Source: Trichoplusia ni (taxonomy: Eukaryota > Arthropoda > Insecta > Lepidoptera > Noctuidae). From it: a stretch of DNA of 64,000 nt. Within the stretch, counting starts at the first letter, position 1; each line of letters starts with the position of its first letter. Under the pieces are notes generated by a model. It saw only the letters and a program-made list of their open reading frames with translations. It did no database searches and was not told where the DNA came from. Below are positions 1-11,940 of the stretch, piece after piece. Both the position numbers and the translations under genes were made by a program. The stretch lies in contig NC_039500.1 in assembly GCF_003590095.1 (NCBI RefSeq), positions 1,426,001 to 1,490,000 of the forward strand, written 5' to 3'.

Positions 1-1251
1 GTCACAGATTTAAAGGAATTAGTTTAGGTAGCTAAATGGAAAAAAACAAATCGAATAACGTACTCTTAGCCAATTTGGGAATGTCCCACTTTTGGGCAAA
101 GTTCTTCTGACCTTAATTCCACTTACCTCTTTCATAAGCAAGTGGCCAGCTCAGAGAAGAAAAAAATAACCTTCAAAAAACTCCCATATGTCAAAACATC
201 CTCCTTGCCATCCCAGAAACACATTCTCCTAATTAATCGTTAATATGACTGCACAACTCTTCACTTGACGCAACTAATCAACGCTTTAACAGACGTAATA
301 TTTAGGAGAATTAACGAGATACCGCGGACAGAATATTGCACTAAAGAGAAAACCTCGAATTAATTAAAATTCTCGAAGATGAGCTTTGTCCCGCCCACCG
401 CGCTTTCAAAGTAGGGTTGCCATGACAACTTTAACATAATTATTTAGTAAATATTAAAGGACCTCTATGATTGAGCACGAGTATGGAAGTTGCAATGCAA
501 TGCAGACAAAAATTGTAGCAAAGATATAATTATGAAAAAAAATCGGAGTAAACTCTAACATACAGAAGTAAGAATCACATCGTGAGTAAACCTGGATTTC
601 AAGTTATTCTGAACTGAAAACCCTCAAGAGAGTGTGATGTACAAAGTTTTTGACTAGGTAGTATTTTTGATAGGAAGAAACCTATGTATGTCTACAGTGG
701 GACAGATACCGGCTAGCATTCGTCTTCTAATATTTATTTTATATAAAAAAAAAATGTGGAGCTACCTTTTTCTAGCATCGGGACTTGGTAAGACATTTTT
801 GGATAGTTAAAACTAAGCAATTCCAAATTACTCTTCGCCGTTCAATTGAAATGAAGGTCATTAGCGCTTATAAGGCCAGGGTTTGCTACAAATATTCTCC
901 TCGTGCTAATCATATAAATAAGAACGGATTACAAAAAAACAGAATCCAGATCAAATCAGTTCATCATTTAAAAATCAAAATTTCATAAATTAATATAGAA
1001 ACAACACAACAATTTTACTTCGGAAGTAGGAAACCATGGCTTTACCAACACAAATCACAAAACAGAAGCTAAATTCACTCTTAGAATAAACTTCAAGACA
1101 AAACAAAAATAAATACGAAATCTTATAAATACATCTAAGATGGCGACCCTATTGTCTTACACCGACAATGGCAAAGCGAATTATGAATTCGTTCCACAGA
1201 TAATGTACTTATCTAGTTCTTGCTTTAACTGGAGTACATTTACCTTATATA
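1..1251. other. AT-rich non-coding stretch
   Basis: No reading frame longer than about 70 codons and no recognisable domain on either strand. The short frame at 785-988 has no codon pattern or motif I can support. I see nothing else here apart from ordinary A- and T-runs. Confidence 0.6.
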
Positions 1252-1505
1252 CTAGCTGTTGCCCGCGACTTCGTCCGCGTGGTTAGAAGATATACCTAAG
1301 GTATGATTTATACCTGCACTGTTTTTTCCGCATTTTCCATTGTATCTTCGCTCCTATTAGTCGCAGCGTGATGGTATATATCCTAAAATCTTCCTCGATG
1401 AATGGTCTATTCAACACGAGAGAATTTTTCAATTTGAACCAGTAGTTCCTAAGATTAGCGCGTTCAAACAAACAAACAAACTCTTCAGCTTTATATATTA
1501 GTAGA
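1252..1505 (-). mobile_element. Non-autonomous Helitron, copy 1 (254 bp)
   Basis: Read on the minus strand, it starts near TCTACTAATATATAAAG, runs through a GTTTGTTTGTTTGAACGCGC block and ends with the hairpin region CGCGGACGAAGTCGCGGG then CAACAGCTAG, followed by T. The CTAG end with a hairpin just before it, and insertion next to T, are the standard Helitron 3' signature. The start has lost two bases compared with the copy at 58,449. An internal block resembling CTGCGACTAATAGGAGC is shared with the other short copies and with the leader of the autonomous element at 10,568. The 62-codon frame inside it is incidental. Confidence 0.8.
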
Positions 1506-2576
1506 GGTGAGAAAACATGTTTTTATTTATTATTATATGTGATACGCAAGTAAATATTCTCGTGTGTATTTTACTCGCGATGTTCAACATATTTTCAGGA
1601 AACTACTATATTTATCTTTGAGACTACATTGTGCACGTACTTCGTGGGATGAGACATTTATTTGCGTAGAGGAAATGCTTTCACATATTTTTATGTACAT
1701 CCAACGCTGTTGCGGTAATTGAATAGCTAATTATCTTTAAATGTTGTACAATTTGAAAAAGAATATTAAAGCATTTTTGAAATATGTAAAATACGAGCTG
1801 TTGAACCCGATTTTTTTCACCTTGCTATGAAGAAAATATATAATCATTTTAAACTTCAATCCCAAATATATCATTTTATCAAACTCTTACTCTGAAAACG
1901 GTAAAATCATTTGATTTGTCTGGGAATCAAAATCGCGGAAAAACAATTGACTCTCATTTTATGTTTTTGTGATATAATTTTAATAGTTTTGCCTTATTAC
2001 ACTTAAGTGGTTGTAGAGTCAAGGCCTAGAATTATCTGTCATAGGTTACCATCAACATTTTGATAACATGCAGGAGAACAAACTTAGGTCAAATATAAAA
2101 TAAGCTTTCAGTTTCAACGGTAATTTTCCTATACACAATACATAGGTACAATATAATTTTAAGCAAATAATATACAAAGTCACAAGCAAGGAGTAAACAA
2201 CATTTCGTAAATAAAATGCTTTAATATAAAGGAAATCAACTTTCACAGTCGGCGGCACATCAGTCGAGTTCCTTTAGCACTCGTTATTTACGTCACAATG
2301 GTTGAATACCCCTGCTAACATTTCTTCAAGTGTCTAATCTTTGAGTTATTGAAGTCACAATAAACAATACCTTTGATAAAAGACGGAAGATTTGACTTAA
2401 GATACTTGCGTGAAAGGTGTCAAAATTATACTCATAAATTAAATGAATCAGATCGAACATTTATACGGGAAAGTCATGTTTATCATGATTTTAATTGATA
2501 GAAAGACATTATCTGGTCTCCTATTTTCAAAGACGATAATATTTATAGTAATACTTACTTTTGTTTTTTTTATCAA
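1506..2576. other. AT-rich non-coding stretch
   Basis: No coding potential seen. The reading frame at 2052-2258 is hydrophobic only because of AT-rich codons. I recognise no repeat family here. Confidence 0.5.
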
Positions 2577-2735
2577 GTCCCGCACTTGAAGCAACTAATT
2601 ATCTTGCGGGGAGCATAACAAACATTCAAGTCAAATGCACAAAGACCCATTCTTAAACAAATACGGGATCGAACCCGCATACAGAGGCTTTGGCGATAGG
2701 TACTACGCATCCTGATTACTTAAATTCACTACTAT
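2577..2735 (-). repeat. tRNA-derived SINE fragment
   Basis: On the minus strand a pol III B-box-like GGGTTCGATCCC (2665-2676) is followed by a body containing TGTGCATTTGACTTGAATG, also seen in the SINE copies at about 27,780 and 62,820. The head is decayed and I cannot place an A box with certainty. The boundaries are approximate. Confidence 0.6.
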
Positions 2736-3897
2736 AGTAAGTACCAGATAAGCTACATCAACATCATGGTACTAGTAAGAGTTTATTTCAAATCAAATTT
2801 ACAATTTAAAAGTTGCCAATTATCCAATGGGCAATGGCTTGTCAGTCAAACTTTTTATATTAAAGAATTTAAGTTACAAATATTAACGGCCAATATCAAC
2901 CTATAATAAGCAATAAATATTTCTGAGAAATTTCCTTTAACTCAAACTTTTCCAAAGGTATCTTTATCTTTTCAGAAATTTTAATAACCTCGATTTATTG
3001 ACGCGATCTTTTCAACTTGCTTATTAATTTTAACTTTTAAAATCGACGGATCCTTCCAAATTTCATCGTAAAAACTTGAAGAAATGCCCTTCATATTCCG
3101 AAAATTAAACTAAAGGGAAGAACGAGCAATTTTCTAGTCCATGGAACGTGAATTCGGCAAAAATCAGGAGGTTACGGGCAAATAGGCTTCGTCGGCCAAG
3201 GTCGAGCCTATTTAAGTCGAATCGTCGCTCTTGATATCCAGAATGTGGTTATATAACCTACCATTTCGCACCAAATAAAAGGACCTTATTAGGACCTACT
3301 TTAAAAAAAAACTTTTTCTTTGTTACAGAGTCAAGGAAGTTACTTGTATATTGACTGGATTCAAGGGGAATAGTACATATACGAAAAAACGATATATTAA
3401 TTTCTTTTATTTTCAGTTTCTTTACCAAAGAGTTAAAACGGAATCTATTAATAGTCCTTTGTCTGGGACTTTGACAGCTTTACAGGTGAAATCTTTCCAT
3501 AAATGATGAACAATATTTTGTAATTTGTTTATATTGCCTACTTGTACGACATCCTCAGTGTCCGGTTTTTAAATTGCTCAAAAACATACTATATATTACT
3601 TACCATTCCTTTTAAATTCCCGTCCCAAAAAACATTTGAAATGCATTTTAAATAAACAGATCTCGTATTTCTGAAACCTAGCAAGGATTTGCATTTTTTT
3701 TTTGTGAACTTTTCACATTTAACCGGCTTAGCCTGACGCCTAACTAAATAACATTTCAGAGTAAAACCGGACTTATGAAGCTTAATTAGTATAATCCTAT
3801 CTAGCGAATATAATAACATACGTAAGAAGTGCTTGCGTATGTTTTAAGCTCAGTTTTGAAGTTCTTTGACCTACCTACACATATATTTTGACTGCAA
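2736..3897. other. AT-rich non-coding stretch
   Basis: Only short spurious frames, such as 3589-3819 on the minus strand. I see no recognisable repeat or gene. Confidence 0.5.
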
Positions 3898-4065
3898 GCC
3901 GAGGTGTTAAAGTTACCACTCCAAAGGCACTATGCGCGACGTGTCGCAGGTTCGATCCCCACGAAGAACAATCATTTTTGTGACCTACAAATACTTGTCC
4001 GGAGTCTGCATGCCTAGAGTATGTGATTTGAATGATAGTAAAAACCCAGACTCAAATATTAAATC
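3898..4065 (+). repeat. tRNA-derived SINE
   Basis: It contains GTTAAAGTTACCACTCCAAA, then GCGCGACGTGTCGCAGG, then the B box GGTTCGATCCC at about 3949-3959, and a body with ACAAATACTTGTCCGGAGTC. This is the layout of a family of tRNA-headed SINEs I associate with Lepidoptera. The 89-codon open frame from 3932 starts inside the SINE and is not a gene. Confidence 0.65.
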
Positions 4066-7000
4066 ATTTAGCATTGAAGTTGTTTCAAAAAAGACCATTA
4101 ATTCCGACCAATATAAAAGGGAATACAATCTGCATAAGCCTTACATTAAGAAAGTGATTTTTATAGACATTTTGCAAATCCTAGGTCAAGTCTCGTATTG
4201 AGAATGAATAAATCCCAACTGTTCAGTCTGCAGGCTCTGTTGGGATTAGTGTTCAAGCAGTTTGCAATCCTCTTTCTTTTTAATGTTTAATGCAGGACTT
4301 CAATGTGTTTTCTAAAAGGTTACGATGTTTTATGTTCGTTTTTTATCCGACTATGTATTTTTGATTAAGGTGTGATAAGGTGCTTGTAGTTTTTTTTTGT
4401 TTATCGGATGAGGAACTTGGGTCGATATTATTATTATTATTTTTTATTGGTTGTATCGTTTCTTTATGTGGGTAAGCATATGATGAGTTTTTGCGAGTAT
4501 ATCTAAGTCTATACTGTATAACCGTACAATATGTAATACAAACATGCAGAAAAAAAATCCAATGCTGCATATAATGAAGCGTAAAATACAAAAATTGTTG
4601 ACCAATTTGAAAGAAAACTACAAAAAACTTTCTTTTAAACTTCATTTTTCGTTAAGAAATTTTCCGGCGCTCATTTAAGTCTCGTTTATTTCGATACAAT
4701 TATTTTAATGAACAATGGAGAGCGGTGCATTACATTTCGCTATTTTCAGGAATTTTCAGTAATTTTCAGCTGCCTCTGAGCGATGCAATCAGCTGTTTGA
4801 GGATACGATGAACTGAGTTTTGAATACACAGACAGATACGGATTTTTAATTAGTTTGTACTTCCAACATTTTGCTATAAATTGTTTATGTTTGATTGTCG
4901 TTAAAAGGAATAAATCTATACTGTATGGTCTTTAGATGCTCTAGAGGATCATTAATTGAAATAATTAAACTAGCATTATAGAAGCAAAAGTATGAGCGCA
5001 TTTGATCAGTGAGTGTATATACATATTTGTTGTGTAGGTATGTATCTGTAAATGTATTGCACATCTACTTGTAAGGGGTGAAGTTTGATTTATAATTTTC
5101 TATGTGATGTAAGTCATTTTTAAAGTTACTCACAATATTTCATAGAATTCCACAATAACCGCTTTAAAGAAAGGCTTCACTCTGATATAAAAAAGACGTT
5201 TCGTGTGTTTGTAATTTCACTAGTGGCTGCTTGTAGAGCTCATGAAAAAGAAAAATAAAAGGCTTGCCGGAGATCGAATAAATACACTTAAAGTAATATA
5301 TAATTCAACAATTTAAAAATAAAGACGTTTTTTGTATAGTATTTAAGAAGGAACGTAAGACAAAACACGATCAAATAAACGATCCCCAAATATGCTTTAA
5401 ATGCTCATTAGATCTAACTAGCTCATTAAAACAACATCGCTTCCCGGACTAAAATAAACAAGATGTTCGAAGGATATGAAAGATAAACAAACAGTATAAA
5501 CAACGCTCAAATTATTTACAACGCTGTCTAGCTGATCAAAAGCTTGGGATCCAAGCCAAATTATATAATTTATTAAAACCTGCATGTTTCATGGAGGTGC
5601 ATCAAGTAGGTCACATACTCCAGTTATAAACAAGGATTTTAAGGGGACTTGCTAACTATAGGTTTCCTTGCAACATATAACAATACATTTTTATGTCAAC
5701 CTTGAAATCACAACCAAAAGTTTTCTATTATTAAAACAGTAAGTCACACTTTTGAATGTCAACATGCAATGGACAGCACCCAGATTCAGCAACCCTTCAC
5801 CGTTCCCTTAGTCCTCATACTGTGGATACAGAAGCCATGTAACAAACTCCTCAGCATCACGATTTCACGGTAATACTACCTATTATACATTACCGTGACG
5901 ATGTTCTTGCAACAATCTTTCAATTAAAACAAAACGGTTGTCTGCAACGCAGGGATCTGTGACATGTCAAAACAGTTTCGTTGAAAGTCACCTTTGAATG
6001 TCATACTGTGTTTGTCATTGTTACATAGAATATAGAGACAAACATTTATTAGAAGACACTCTTCCTAACAGAATACCGTAAAAAATACACATATTTTATA
6101 CAGATATTTATTCAAATATAATGACGGTGTAGTCACTCCAAACCACTTTAATTCATAACAATTAAGAACACAATTTATTACTTAAATTAATTAATTAACA
6201 AGGTGACGCTAAATGCATGAGTTGAACAAGACAAGGTTAATTTTATTTATTCATTAGTAACGATTATCCAAGCCTGTGGCTTGGCGACGTCGCAACGCAC
6301 ATTCCGCCCCAATTTTGTTTCAAGAAAATTAGATACCTACCGAGAGAAGTGGGCGGAAAATGTCTTGATACTTGCAAGGTGAGACGAGAAAAACTTAGTA
6401 ATAATATTAATTAAAGCTAAAGTTTATGTTTTATGCAATTTAAATTCATAATTTATAAAAAAAACATGTTACCGGTCAGTTTGTATTAGAACTGTGTTTT
6501 AATCGAATGCAGTCATTTTGGTAGTGTATGAAGTACGTGTAGTAGTTTTTCAGACGTTTTTTTATACTTTATTGCACATAAATAAACACTAGACATGGTC
6601 TTAGAAAGGTTATATACAAGTGTGTAAAAATATATTAAAACACATTTTAGGCTAGTTACAATACAAAATTATGTATCTAATAATTTTTATTGTTACTTAG
6701 CTTAAATACACAATTTACGATACCACTTAAAATAATAAATTGCTCAGTCAATGTATTTTGCACATTAAAGTATCAAGACACACAACTCCTCCTACACAAG
6801 CGTAAGTAGGCGAAAGATGGTAACAGGCGAAAAGGATTTTATGATTAAGCCGAACCCTCTTATTATCTCGCTCCTAACTAATGTCTTCGTCCCTTACTCA
6901 CAAGATGGCCACTTTGACACTTTGACCCATTTTTGACTCATAATGGAGGTATATTTTTACCAGTACGTTGTCTTAAAGTGCGGAAAAACCCTCGTTTTTT

Positions 7001-7940
7001 CCTCCCCTGATAAGCTCACTATGTCACTTATCTTAAATGAAAGATATTATTTTTAAATGTTTCTTGACGTTATGTCATTTTTAGTAAGAAGGGAAGTTAA
7101 GTTTTTTGGCGTAAGAAACTCTGCGGAAAGCGGTTATTTTATATAAAAAAAATGTGTATGGCACTAAATAGCGCACATATCATTTATGAAAACAAAATAT
7201 CTTGTGACCCACGAAAGTAAAATTATTTCTTATCACTTTGAAAATGATATTTTTAAGTTATATATTTTTAAGTACCTAATAATTCTAACACACCACTGAC
7301 AAACGGTCAATAAAAACAACGAGAGGATAATTGGAATCGAAATCACCAACCCGAAGGGAGCTAGTTTGGTGATCATGCAATTAATCCTTAATTTTTTTGG
7401 GAAGAGGCATGTGCCCAGCAGTGGGAGTTATATTCGCCGGTACCATTACTGCTGGTACCCACGGTCACATGTCAAATATTCTTCTATCCATCTACGTCAT
7501 TTATAAATCTACCATCTAACCAGTTAACGCAATAAATCATTCCAAAAAAGGTAGATGATATATTTACATTGAGAAAAACAAAACAAGAAAATTATACCTG
7601 CAAGGTATAATTATGCTATTATAATGAGATAATAATTAAGTTTCCCTACAATCCTTGTAGGCAGGAACAAAAAGGTTGTGCCTGTGAACGTAGATGTGAA
7701 AAACGAGTATTAAAATAACATAAAAGTAGGTAAACTCGAGCGGGTTCGAGCGTCGGGTTCCGTACCTTTCTGGGTCGCTTTTAAATCTTTTGAACAAACA
7801 TTGAATAGGTATGTAACTTTGAAACTACGTATGCACTCACGTAAATGTTAGCTTAGATGCACCGTTCGTCTGTCTGAAGTAGGTAAAGGGACACGGAAAT
7901 CGGTATAACTTATATTTGTAAATGATGTAATAATGAAAAA
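4066..7940. other. AT-rich non-coding stretch with simple repeats
   Basis: A (TTA)n tract lies at about 4429-4446. The minus-strand frame at 4343-4645 (100 codons) reads through this tract and encodes poly-Asn and poly-Ser, so I treat it as spurious. The rest has no frame or repeat I recognise. At about 7395-7430 there is a short piece containing GCCCAGCAGTGGGAG, a motif common at LINE 3' ends. Confidence 0.5.
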
Positions 7941-7941
7941 A

Positions 7942-7980
7942 CTAACTATTGCGTGCGACTTCGTTCGCCTAGTTATGAAG
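7942..7980 (-). mobile_element. Decayed Helitron 3' terminus
   Basis: On the minus strand the sequence AGGCGAACGAAGTCGCACGC followed by AATAGTTAG resembles the hairpin and end of the intact copies. The last bases are TTAG rather than CTAG. I cannot find a matching 5' end, so only the terminus is called. Confidence 0.5.
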
Positions 7981-8654
7981 TTAGAAACTTTTAAAATACC
8001 CTTATTTGTAACAAGAAAAAGCTATTAAACGCTAAAACAATCCAGCACCTGACCGGTTTTTTAGAATTCAATAATTTTACCACTTATCTTAAATAGTTAT
8101 TTATGTATATGTTTTGTAAAAGAAAATTAAACCTAAGGCAGAATTCAAACTTGAAACTACAACCTATGCGCAACAACCATTTAACTCACTAAGATACAAA
8201 TATCGCTGACTAAGAGTTCGTATTTATTATCTTCTTTACTCAGACCTGCAAGTTTCATATCGCATTCAACCATACACACAATTTTCACTAACAAATGTTA
8301 AACAATAAATCTCTCAGGAACTGACATCAAAAAGGGAGAAAGGGGTTTTATATTTTTATACGGAACCCTAAAGATGCACTAATCCTATTTTATCCGACAT
8401 GCCAGGCTTTATCCGTTTGATTGATGCTTGGCAGGTACCTGAGGCCCTTAAGGGCAGCCAATGACCTCGTTTGCAAGCTATTCATAGATTTGACACAAAA
8501 AACGTATGATTAGATTTTGCTCAATTTAAGTTGTTGCTAAAAACCATTGTTGAAATCGTCATTTTAGTTTTATAATTTGTATTGCATTTCATCTTGAAAT
8601 ATTAAGTAATTAATTAATTAATTCACTACTACCATTTTTTATTTCATATATCGC
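7981..8654. other. AT-rich non-coding stretch
   Basis: No gene seen. A short piece with ACGGAACCCTAAA at 8361 belongs to a dispersed family whose fragments recur in this window (for example 35,965 and 63,451). Confidence 0.5.
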
Positions 8655-8745
8655 GTGGATACCCATACTCTAGACAAGTATACACGGGGTCGAACCCGGC
8701 ATACGTCACGCGCTTGCCTCGGTGACCTCAACCATGGTTATCCGT
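8655..8745 (-). repeat. Possible SINE fragment with B box
   Basis: On the minus strand it carries GCCGGGTTCGACCCCG, a B-box-like T-arm with a short stem. The flanking head is too degraded to classify. It directly abuts the inverted-repeat element that begins at 8760. Confidence 0.4.
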
Positions 8746-8759
8746 GCAGTCAACATTTT

Positions 8760-8950
8760 CCCAAGTTTTTTTTATACACTCACTTTCTTGTTTGTTTGTC
8801 GTTCCGGTTGGATTTTTGTAACTCATTTTTGAGGCACTTTCCGATAAGCTAACGGGCTGAAATTTTCAAGGTAGCTTCAAACCCAATGACAATGCAATTT
8901 ACAACTATAAAAACGACTGGACCGATTTTGATAAAATTTAAAAACGTGGG
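8760..8950. mobile_element. MITE with CCCACGTTT ends, copy 1
   Basis: It begins near CCCAAGTTTTTTTTATACAC and ends with AAAACGTGGG, so the two ends are inverted repeats of each other. The body matches the copies at 21,479-21,687 and 47,132-47,344: a TTTGTTTGTCGTTCC block, GCTGAAATTTTC, then GATTTTGATAAAATTT. No transposase frame is present. The superfamily is unknown. Confidence 0.6.
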
Positions 8951-9269
8951 TTTTTAGATTTTTAAATCTAATAATTTTAACTTTACTTTTAATTTTAACA
9001 CCGCGCTAAACAGTTTATTGCTCTGTCACGTCAACAACTTCTATAATATTACTATTTTCATGTTAATAACCTACGTAAGCCTAGTTAATTGTAATTAATA
9101 GTTGGAAACTAGTCGAGTTATCCCGAGAAAAATGTGTAAGTAAGCCGTTATTAAATAAATCATTCTGAAATAATATAATTAAAGGAAGTTGATGAGACGT
9201 ACATAAATGTCTACTAGATGCCAAATTAGACACAAAAAAAAGTGAAGTCTGATCTACAACATAAAAAAA

Positions 9270-9423
9270 AATGAAATGTAACTACTTTTACGGATTTTAT
9301 CGCGGTTTAATTTTTGATTTTACGGTCACGGGCAGACCATGATACCTGCAAAGGTGTCGAAACGTCGGGAACTAAAATCAAAAATTAAACCGCGACAAAA
9401 TCCGTAAAAGTAGTTTCATTTCA
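9270..9423. repeat. Large inverted repeat (foldback element)
   Basis: The left arm (9270-9322) and right arm (9373-9423) are reverse complements over about 50 bp with few mismatches. Both contain TTTTACGGATTTT, then CGCGGTTTAATTTTTGATTT, in opposite senses. The 50-bp spacer holds GGGCAGACCATGATACC and GGTGTCGAAACGTCGGGAAC. The right flank GTCTAACATTCGCGTAAACC recurs at 29,159, next to a rearranged copy. No coding sequence. Confidence 0.75.
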
Positions 9424-10567
9424 ATGTCTAACATTCGCGTAAACCTAAGAAACCACTATAAAAAAAAATACTAACCCTTACGCTTTAACTGAACACGAAT
9501 TTAAGATATAAAAGAATTTAAACCAAAAACTTGAATTGGTAAAATGTTTTCTATGAATTTCAATTTTAAATTTCAATTTTAGCATTTTATTTATTTTACT
9601 CTCCAAACAAAATATTAAATCCTTGAAAAGGTTAAGTTGTAAAACTAATAGAAATGTCAAATATTCTACTTGAAAAGTAAAATGTTATCAAGTCATATTT
9701 TGTTAACGAAAGCGTTCACTCAAATTTAGTTTCTATTTGTTTTCACATTCGATTTAGATTCATGTTTTATTATTTTGTGAAGAAAAATGTTGCTACAGAT
9801 TTTATTGAAAACGCGTATGCATATTTTCCAGTTTTAAAAATGGTACTTTTGAAAACTGCTGATAGATGAAAGGTAGAGGTCACTCAGGCACTCATGGTCT
9901 AAAAGCAACATTGTTTTGGTATAGAAAATTAAAAAAAAACGCAGATAAGTATAAAAAGTTTTGTCAGTTGACTCAAATAGTTAGCCAAAATGGTAATCGC
10001 AGCTATTGCAAGTCGAGACAGTAGCAAGTAACGTGCCAATCTATACCATACCCGGCGGGCTACCCAAGCAATTGAAGAGGCTTAGACAAAAATAAAACAA
10101 GGACAAGCTCTGACTGGAATACTCGAATTTCCCTGTTATCGATTAGAATCTGATAAGTCAAAGCTACTCGTTGAAGAGTATCATTCCCAAATATTTGAAC
10201 AGTTCGCCTAGAAAAATTTACTTGCAAAAATACTCCTGGTCTACGGACTCAAGTTGCAGATTTAAAAGTTCGGATCTCCAGTTAATCCTCTATGCCCGAA
10301 GCCATAATGGTCGTTTGCATGTAGTGGCTCTCCGCGATACTCGCAGACACTTGACGATACTAGACGGGTTCGCTACGCTCCGATGACCAATTCGTGGTCG
10401 ACGTTCAAAAACCTTTCATCGTGACCGTCTTCTGTTCTTCTGTTCTTTGGGGTATTTAAGGTATATTTATTTATATTAAAGCCTTTGAAAGAAAGATGTT
10501 TACTTTAACTGATAAATGATGAAGAGAACTTCGTGATAAGAATGTGGTGGTATTAGTACTATCTCTA
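9424..10567. other. Non-coding stretch before the Helitron
   Basis: It contains a 71-codon frame at 10,171-10,386 with no recognisable domain. The region around 10,290-10,400 is more GC-rich than its surroundings, but I cannot tie it to a gene. The last base (A, 10,567) is the left half of the AT target site used by the Helitron. Confidence 0.5.
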
Positions 10568-10686
10568 TCTATACTTATAATAAATCTGTAGAGAGGTCAA
10601 TTCTGTACATAAAATATATTTAAAAAATAACTATCAAGGGGTGGTTAGGGATCGCTACTGATGCCAAAAATGCAATCAGTAAAATT

Positions 10687-10688
<2 letters not shown>

Positions 10689-10723
<35 letters not shown>
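10689..10723. repeat. (TGTC)n microsatellite
   Basis: Close to nine uninterrupted TGTC units in the Helitron leader, just before the stretch shared with non-autonomous copies. Those copies carry a GTTTGTTTGTTTG tract at a similar place. Confidence 0.85.
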
Positions 10724-11252
10724 ATATTCTTTATAGAAACAAAAACTACTCGACGGATTTTAACGAAATTTGGCACAATTATTTTTCATACTCTTGGGCA
10801 GGTTATAGTATACTTTTCATTACGCTACGACCAATAGGAGCAGAGCAGTGAAGGGAAATATTGGGAAAACGGGGTAAGTTACTCCATTTTTTAAGCTTCC
10901 GTCACGTGTGCAGGCTTATAGGTTAAAGCTACATAGAAATCATGTATGACGGAAATATTCTCCCTAAAATTATATAAAAAATATTCCTCGACAGCATATG
11001 TCTAACTTTTATGGTTGACTCACAATAACACGTGAAACTCCCGATAGCTTAGCAATTCGGAGATTTCTGATTGTATTTGTCTACTCTAACGTTTACAACA
11101 CTATCACTCATCCCCAATTAAAAAAGTTAACATTATTACCTATTCAATAAAAAAAGAATCATGTAAATCGGTGTAGAAACACCAAAGTTATACATGAAAT
11201 AATAAGAAATCGCGCGTGAATACAGAGTCATGCTATAAGAATTATTTTTGTG

Positions 11253-11325
11253 TATCGGTTGCCGCGCTCGACGCGCGTCGTGGCGGGAGGTATAGAAAGG
11301 CGGGGGGTCCGCGCTCGAGCGTCAT
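11253..11325. other. GC-rich island in the Helitron leader
   Basis: A sharply GC- and CpG-rich block inside AT-rich leader. It contains CCGCGCTCGACGCGCGTCG and, 40 bp later, CCGCGCTCGAGCG, so the same motif occurs twice around a GGCGGGAGG/GGCGGGGGG core. It may be a regulatory site or captured host sequence. The 72-codon frame from 11,216 crosses it but shows no domain. Confidence 0.4.
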
Positions 11326-11525
11326 ACAATATTTGGCTGTTGATGCGAATAGACGTTCACACTGTTCGACCTTATTGACAATCAATAATTGTTATTTGCA
11401 AACCGTGCTTATCAGCACGACTTTTAGTCTTTGAATAGTTTATTTTTAGAATTGTTTTGTTGTTAGTTTATATAATAGGTATTAGATTAATAGTATTAGT
11501 AGTAGGTACACCTATTAGTTATTTT

Positions 11526-11872
11526 GGTAGTGTTTAATTGTATTAATAGTTTATTTTCGTAATTGGTAGTGTTTAATTATATTAATAGTTTATTTTCGTA
11601 ATTTTTATATTATTTATTTTGGTAGTGTTTAATTGTATTAATAGTTTATTTTCGTAATTTGGTAGTGTTTAATTAAATTAATAGTTTATTTTCGTAATTG
11701 GTAGTGTTTAATTAAATTAATAGTTTATTTTCGTAATTGGTAGCGTTTAATTATATTAATAGTTTATTTTCGTTATTATTATATTAGTTATTTTGGTAGT
11801 GTTTAATTGTATTAATAGTTTATTTTCGTAATTGGTAGTGTTTAATTATATTAATAGTTTATTTTCGTAATT
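11526..11872. repeat. 39-bp minisatellite with 17-bp spacers, 8 units
   Basis: Units begin with GGTAGTGTTTAATT and end with TTTATTTTCGTAATT, at 11526, 11565, 11621, 11661, 11700, 11739, 11795 and 11834. The start-to-start steps are 39, 56, 40, 39, 39, 56 and 39 bp. The two 56-bp steps are due to a 17-bp AT-rich insert ending in TATTTTGG, also present just before unit 1. The array therefore has a second-order pattern. It ends 14 bp ahead of the TATA box. Confidence 0.85.
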
Positions 11873-11885
11873 ATTACATAATAAC

Positions 11886-11920
11886 TATATATAATTGTAA
11901 GTGTAAGGTAGCTTCAGTTA
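11886..11920 (+). promoter_or_regulatory. Core promoter of the Helitron gene (TATA + Inr)
   Basis: TATATATAA at 11886-11894 is followed by TCAGTT at 11914-11919. TCAGT is the arthropod initiator. Its A (11,916) lies 30 bp after the start of the TATA box, which is the usual spacing. Transcription from there would give a 25-nt leader before the ATG at 11,941. The call rests on motif and spacing only. Confidence 0.55.
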
Positions 11921-11940
11921 CCGTCGATTAAAAATACACA

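Noticed and set aside
3932..4201. 89-codon plus-strand frame
   Set aside because: It starts within a tRNA-derived SINE and shows no protein family.
4343..4645. 100-codon minus-strand frame
   Set aside because: It reads through a (TTA)n tract and AT-rich DNA, giving poly-Asn and poly-Ser and no domain.
10171..10386. 71-codon frame just before the Helitron
   Set aside because: No domain, no promoter signal and no continuation on either side that I can support.
11526..11872. CRISPR-like array
   Set aside because: The units are directly abutting or separated by the same AT-rich insert, there are no unique spacers, and the setting is eukaryotic.
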